From Bacillota bacterium (GTDB lineage Bacteria > Bacillota > Clostridia > Saccharofermentanales > Fastidiosipilaceae), in contig JAEZVR010000072.1 of NCBI GenBank assembly GCA_023420715.1, positions 1 through 6,422 on the forward strand: a stretch of DNA of 6,422 nucleotides, read 5' to 3'. A program made the translations under genes and the position numbers. Below are positions 6,052 to 6,422 of this stretch, one piece after another. The notes under the pieces are model-generated. The model searched no databases and was not told the DNA's origin. It worked only from the letters and a program-made list of their open reading frames with translations. Every line of letters begins with the position of its first letter. Position 1 is the stretch's first letter.

Positions 6052-6067
6052 ATCTCTAATTAGAGAT
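6052..6067. promoter_or_regulatory. Perfect 16-bp palindrome, candidate MarR/MhqR-type operator
   Basis: ATCTCTAATTAGAGAT is perfectly self-complementary. It lies between the divergent purA promoter and the damaged MarR gene, about 57 bp before that gene's start. A partial extra copy, ATCTCAAATT, sits immediately upstream at 6041-6050. The ATCTC...GAGAT arms with an AATT centre closely resemble the inverted repeat bound by the Bacillus subtilis MarR-family repressor MhqR, as I remember it. MarR repressors commonly bind in front of their own gene, so this probably was the autoregulatory site. Confidence 0.65.
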
Positions 6068-6123
6068 CATGTATCCTGCGTCACCATACAAATACCTGGT
6101 TAAGATCATCGTGAAAGAAAACA

Positions 6124-6422
6124 ATGATGGAGACAGATATGAATTAAAAATTCTCATTGGCCTCCATCGGGTTAACCATCAAATGGATCAACGAACACGT
6201 GCCATCGCACGCAAATATCACTTGAGTTTAGGACAATTTGCGGTCTTGGAAGCCTATATCACAAAGGGGATTTAAGTATTGGCGACGTCCAAAGAAAGAT
6301 CTTGAGTACAAGTGGTACCATCCGATATTTCTACGATCAGGAAACCGTTCAAGCCAAGCAAAATCAATTTTCAACCGATTCATCCAACTTTCCCATTTGG
6401 GCATATCACGCCAGTGCCATGC
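6124..6422 (+). pseudogene. MarR-family transcriptional regulator, frameshifted (continues past right edge)
   Basis: The reading frame is recoverable only by changing frame several times. From ATG 6124/6127 the codons give METDMN and then stop at 6145. One base later the frame reads LKILIGLHRVNHQMD and SLGQFAVLEA to about 6254, stopping at 6273. In the next frame YHKGDLSIGDVQRKILSTSG and DQ...QAKQNQFSTD follow, then after about 6379 a fourth frame reads FIQLSHLGIS. Together these match a MarR repressor of the MhqR/YusO kind: N-terminal dimer helix, QFAVLEALYHKG, the KILSTSGTI recognition region and the wing ending in an IQLT-type strand. Each join is a net loss of one base (modulo 3), and about four residues also seem missing after DQ. 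The neighbouring genes have intact frames, so decay is likelier than poor sequence, but assembly error is possible. The candidate operator upstream is intact. Confidence 0.75.

Noticed and set aside
6027..6056. Promoter for the MarR remnant (TTTGCA-17-TTATCT, overlapping the palindrome)
   Set aside because: Both hexamers are poor matches. Overlap with the operator is attractive, but the sequence does not support a definite call.
6320..6422. Mobile-element insertion in the MarR gene, suggested by a minus-strand open frame reading WRDMPKWESW, reminiscent of transposases
   Set aside because: Plus-strand pieces such as QAKQNQFSTD and FIQLSHLGIS continue the MarR wing region, so small deletions explain the stretch better. 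No inverted repeats or target duplications are visible.

Overview
The window looks like a housekeeping stretch of a Bacillota chromosome, most likely a clostridial lineage. The evidence is the gene order rplU-prp-rpmA-obg-yhbY, an L27 with a cleavable N-terminal extension next to its protease Prp, AGGAGG-type ribosome binding sites, and A+T-rich promoters. Genus cannot be read from this sequence. Every confidently called intact gene lies on the minus strand, so transcription runs from high to low coordinates. Layout in transcription order: a damaged MarR-family regulator starts on the plus strand at the right edge (6124-6422). Divergent from it is purA (adenylosuccinate synthetase, 5925-4642), with an extended -10 promoter and a leader of about 85 nt. 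Next is glmS (glucosamine-6-phosphate synthase, 4511-2685), with its own TATAAT box, a short leader and a dyad where the -35 element should be. The ribosomal block follows: rplU (L21, 2562-2257), prp (L27-processing protease, 2239-1880), rpmA (L27 precursor, 1893-1612, overlapping prp by 14 nt), a strong intrinsic terminator, obg (ribosome-assembly GTPase, 1546-278) and yhbY (CRM-domain ribosome-associated protein, 231 to beyond the left edge). The five left-hand genes all serve the 50S ribosomal subunit: two of its proteins, the protease that matures one of them, and two assembly factors. rplU has a candidate promoter just after the glmS stop. It also has a long imperfect hairpin directly before its ribosome binding site, as expected of an L21 autoregulatory leader. 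purA and glmS are metabolic genes, for AMP synthesis and for entry into cell-wall amino-sugar synthesis. I see no undescribed multi-gene system. The parts most worth a second look are the MarR gene, decayed by several small deletions but still preceded by a perfect MhqR-type palindrome; the structured rplU leader; the terminator running straight into the obg ribosome binding site; the Ser-for-Asn change in the Obg G4 motif; and the dyad and repeats upstream of glmS. No gap between called genes exceeds 300 bases.
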